From Haloglycomyces albus DSM 45210 (GTDB taxonomy: Bacteria; Actinomycetota; Actinomycetes; Mycobacteriales; Micromonosporaceae): 64,000 bases of DNA. Shown piece by piece: positions 63,121 through 64,000 of the stretch; the stretch's first letter is position 1; the number at the start of each line of letters is the position of its first letter. The translations under genes and the position numbers were made by a program. Where the stretch lies: assembly GCF_000527155.1 (NCBI RefSeq), contig NZ_AZUQ01000001.1:1-64000 (forward strand), written 5' to 3'. The notes below the pieces were generated by a model that saw nothing but the letters and a program-made list of their open reading frames with translations, was not told the DNA's origin and did no database searches.

Positions 63121-64000
63121 TCAGTCTGCGACGGCGACACGTGCCGACCCGAACCAAGCCGCTGCCGCCGCGGTTACGGCCAGGGCCGATCCTGCCCAGA
63201 GCACTGCGGTGACGGCGATTTCGTCGACCAGTAGGCCGCCCACGAACGAGGCGACGGCGATCGAGAGGTTGAAGAAGAAGGTGTTGATCGCGGTCGACAG
63301 CTCGGCCGCGTCGGGAGCGGCTCGCAGATACCAGCTTTGCACGCTGGGGGCGAGAAGTCCAAAGGCCAGACCCCACATCAGCATGAGAAGCGCGGCACTC
63401 ACCAGACTCAGCGGGACCACCGCCATTCCGGCCGTCGCCGCCCCCATGAGAGCGGCGATGCCGATCAGCGTACCGGTCAGATGCTTTTCCAGCAGTACTG
63501 CGGCCAAGGCGTTACCCGTCAGACCGGCGATGCCGAATACCACCAATAGGAGGCTGATCTCGGCAGCGCTGATTCCGCCGCTCTGTAGAACGGGTCGGAC
63601 GTAGGTGTAGGCGGTGAAATGGCCGGCCACGAACAGGACCGTCAGCATCGCGCCCACCTGCACGCCACGATTCGAGCGGAGGAGGTCGGTCAGCTGGCCG
63701 ACCCGCACGCTTCCCTGGGACGGAAGCGCCGGCACGAAGATCAACAGGAATACGAACGTCAGGGCCGCCAATCCGGCCACGACCAGAAACGAGGCCCGCC
63801 AGCTGACGGCGTCGCCCACGATGGTCACCAGGGGAACTCCGGCCACCGTCGCGGCTCCTCCACCGCCGTAAACCAGGGCCACGGCTTTGCTTACCTTGCC
63901 GTGCGGCGCGATACGCAGGGCGATTCCCCCCGCGATCGACCAGAATCCGCCGGTCGCGATACCGACGAGGACACGAGCGGCCAGAACGGTGGTGAACGAT
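63121..64000 (-). CDS. MFS transporter, 5' end outside the window
   Basis: Open frame from the right edge to TGA at 63121, at least 292 residues. The visible part holds about nine membrane helices (VLAARVLVGIATGGFWSIAGGIALRIA at the start, and TLIGIAALMGAATAGMAVVPL, LLMLMWGLAFGLLAPS). ARVLVGIATGGFWS fits motif C-like parts of DHA1 drug or arabinose efflux pumps. Substrate cannot be told. Confidence 0.82.
   Translation of the reverse strand, partial: SFTTVLAARVLVGIATGGFWSIAGGIALRIAPHGKVSKAVALVYGGGGAATVAGVPLVTIVGDAVSWRASFLVVAGLAALTFVFLLIFVPALPSQGSVRVGQLTDLLRSNRGVQVGAMLTVLFVAGHFTAYTYVRPVLQSGGISAAEISLLLVVFGIAGLTGNALAAVLLEKHLTGTLIGIAALMGAATAGMAVVPLSLVSAALLMLMWGLAFGLLAPSVQSWYLRAAPDAAELSTAINTFFFNLSIAVASFVGGLLVDEIAVTAVLWAGSALAVTAAAAAWFGSARVAVAD

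Overview
The window comes from a GC-rich actinobacterium (Actinomycetota). GTG and TTG starts are common, genes are packed in operons joined by ATGA or GTGA overlaps, and several genes belong to actinobacterial families: CtaJ, DUF5130, exoribonuclease AS, the CeoB/CeoC pair and a CmtR-type sensor. A Glycomycetaceae-like host (Haloglycomyces or Stackebrandtia type) would fit the base composition and gene set, but that is a guess without a phylogeny.

Positions 1 to about 25,000 are most of an integrated siphovirus. Reading order: leftward small genes of unknown function (1-1840); a noncoding stretch ending in a compact array of hairpins (2495-2753) in front of an HNH-type gene (2754-3752); a leftward membrane protein; a second structured stretch that may hold cos; then a rightward morphogenesis run: HNH nuclease, small protein, terminase small and large subunits, portal, MuF-like protein, scaffold, capsid, four connector and tail-completion genes, tail tube, G/GT chaperones with a -1 frameshift, tape measure, three tail-tip proteins, endolysin, coiled-coil lysis protein and holin. 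Next come a noncoding region with terminators and folded-RNA signals (21,175-21,854), a leftward DUF4238 gene, a small unknown gene and a large serine integrase (23,395-24,945). The right attachment site should lie between 24,946 and 25,168. The left end of the prophage, with the repressor and replication genes, is outside the window. Three copies of the near-palindrome GTTTGCAGTGCAAAC sit in front of phage genes and look like operators.

From 25,169 the sequence is ordinary chromosome. Blocks are: a folate pair (cyclodeaminase plus a FolD relative lacking its catalytic lysine); a phosphofructokinase with pyrophosphate-type residues; exoribonuclease AS; a Crp/Fnr regulator; a PlsC acyltransferase; a lipase and hydrolase/FMO cluster; CtaJ and DUF5130; an FhuF-like iron reductase with a GNAT protein; an HNH protein, MscS channel, truncated haemoglobin and HrpA helicase; the potassium-channel regulators CeoB/CeoC divergent from an APC permease and a TrmA-like RNA methyltransferase; a CmtR-like sensor with a cation transporter under a perfect inverted-repeat operator; MiaB; three tandem cysteine-rich membrane-anchored paralogues; and a nucleoside uptake and salvage operon (BMP lipoprotein, ABC ATPase, two permeases, cytidine deaminase, thymidine phosphorylase). 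An MFS transporter runs off the right edge.

The strongest unexplained signals are the multi-hairpin RNA candidate with a possible kissing loop upstream of the first HNH gene, the operator family, and a 135-base interspersed repeat (31,650 and 44,987) whose hairpin shows a compensatory base change.
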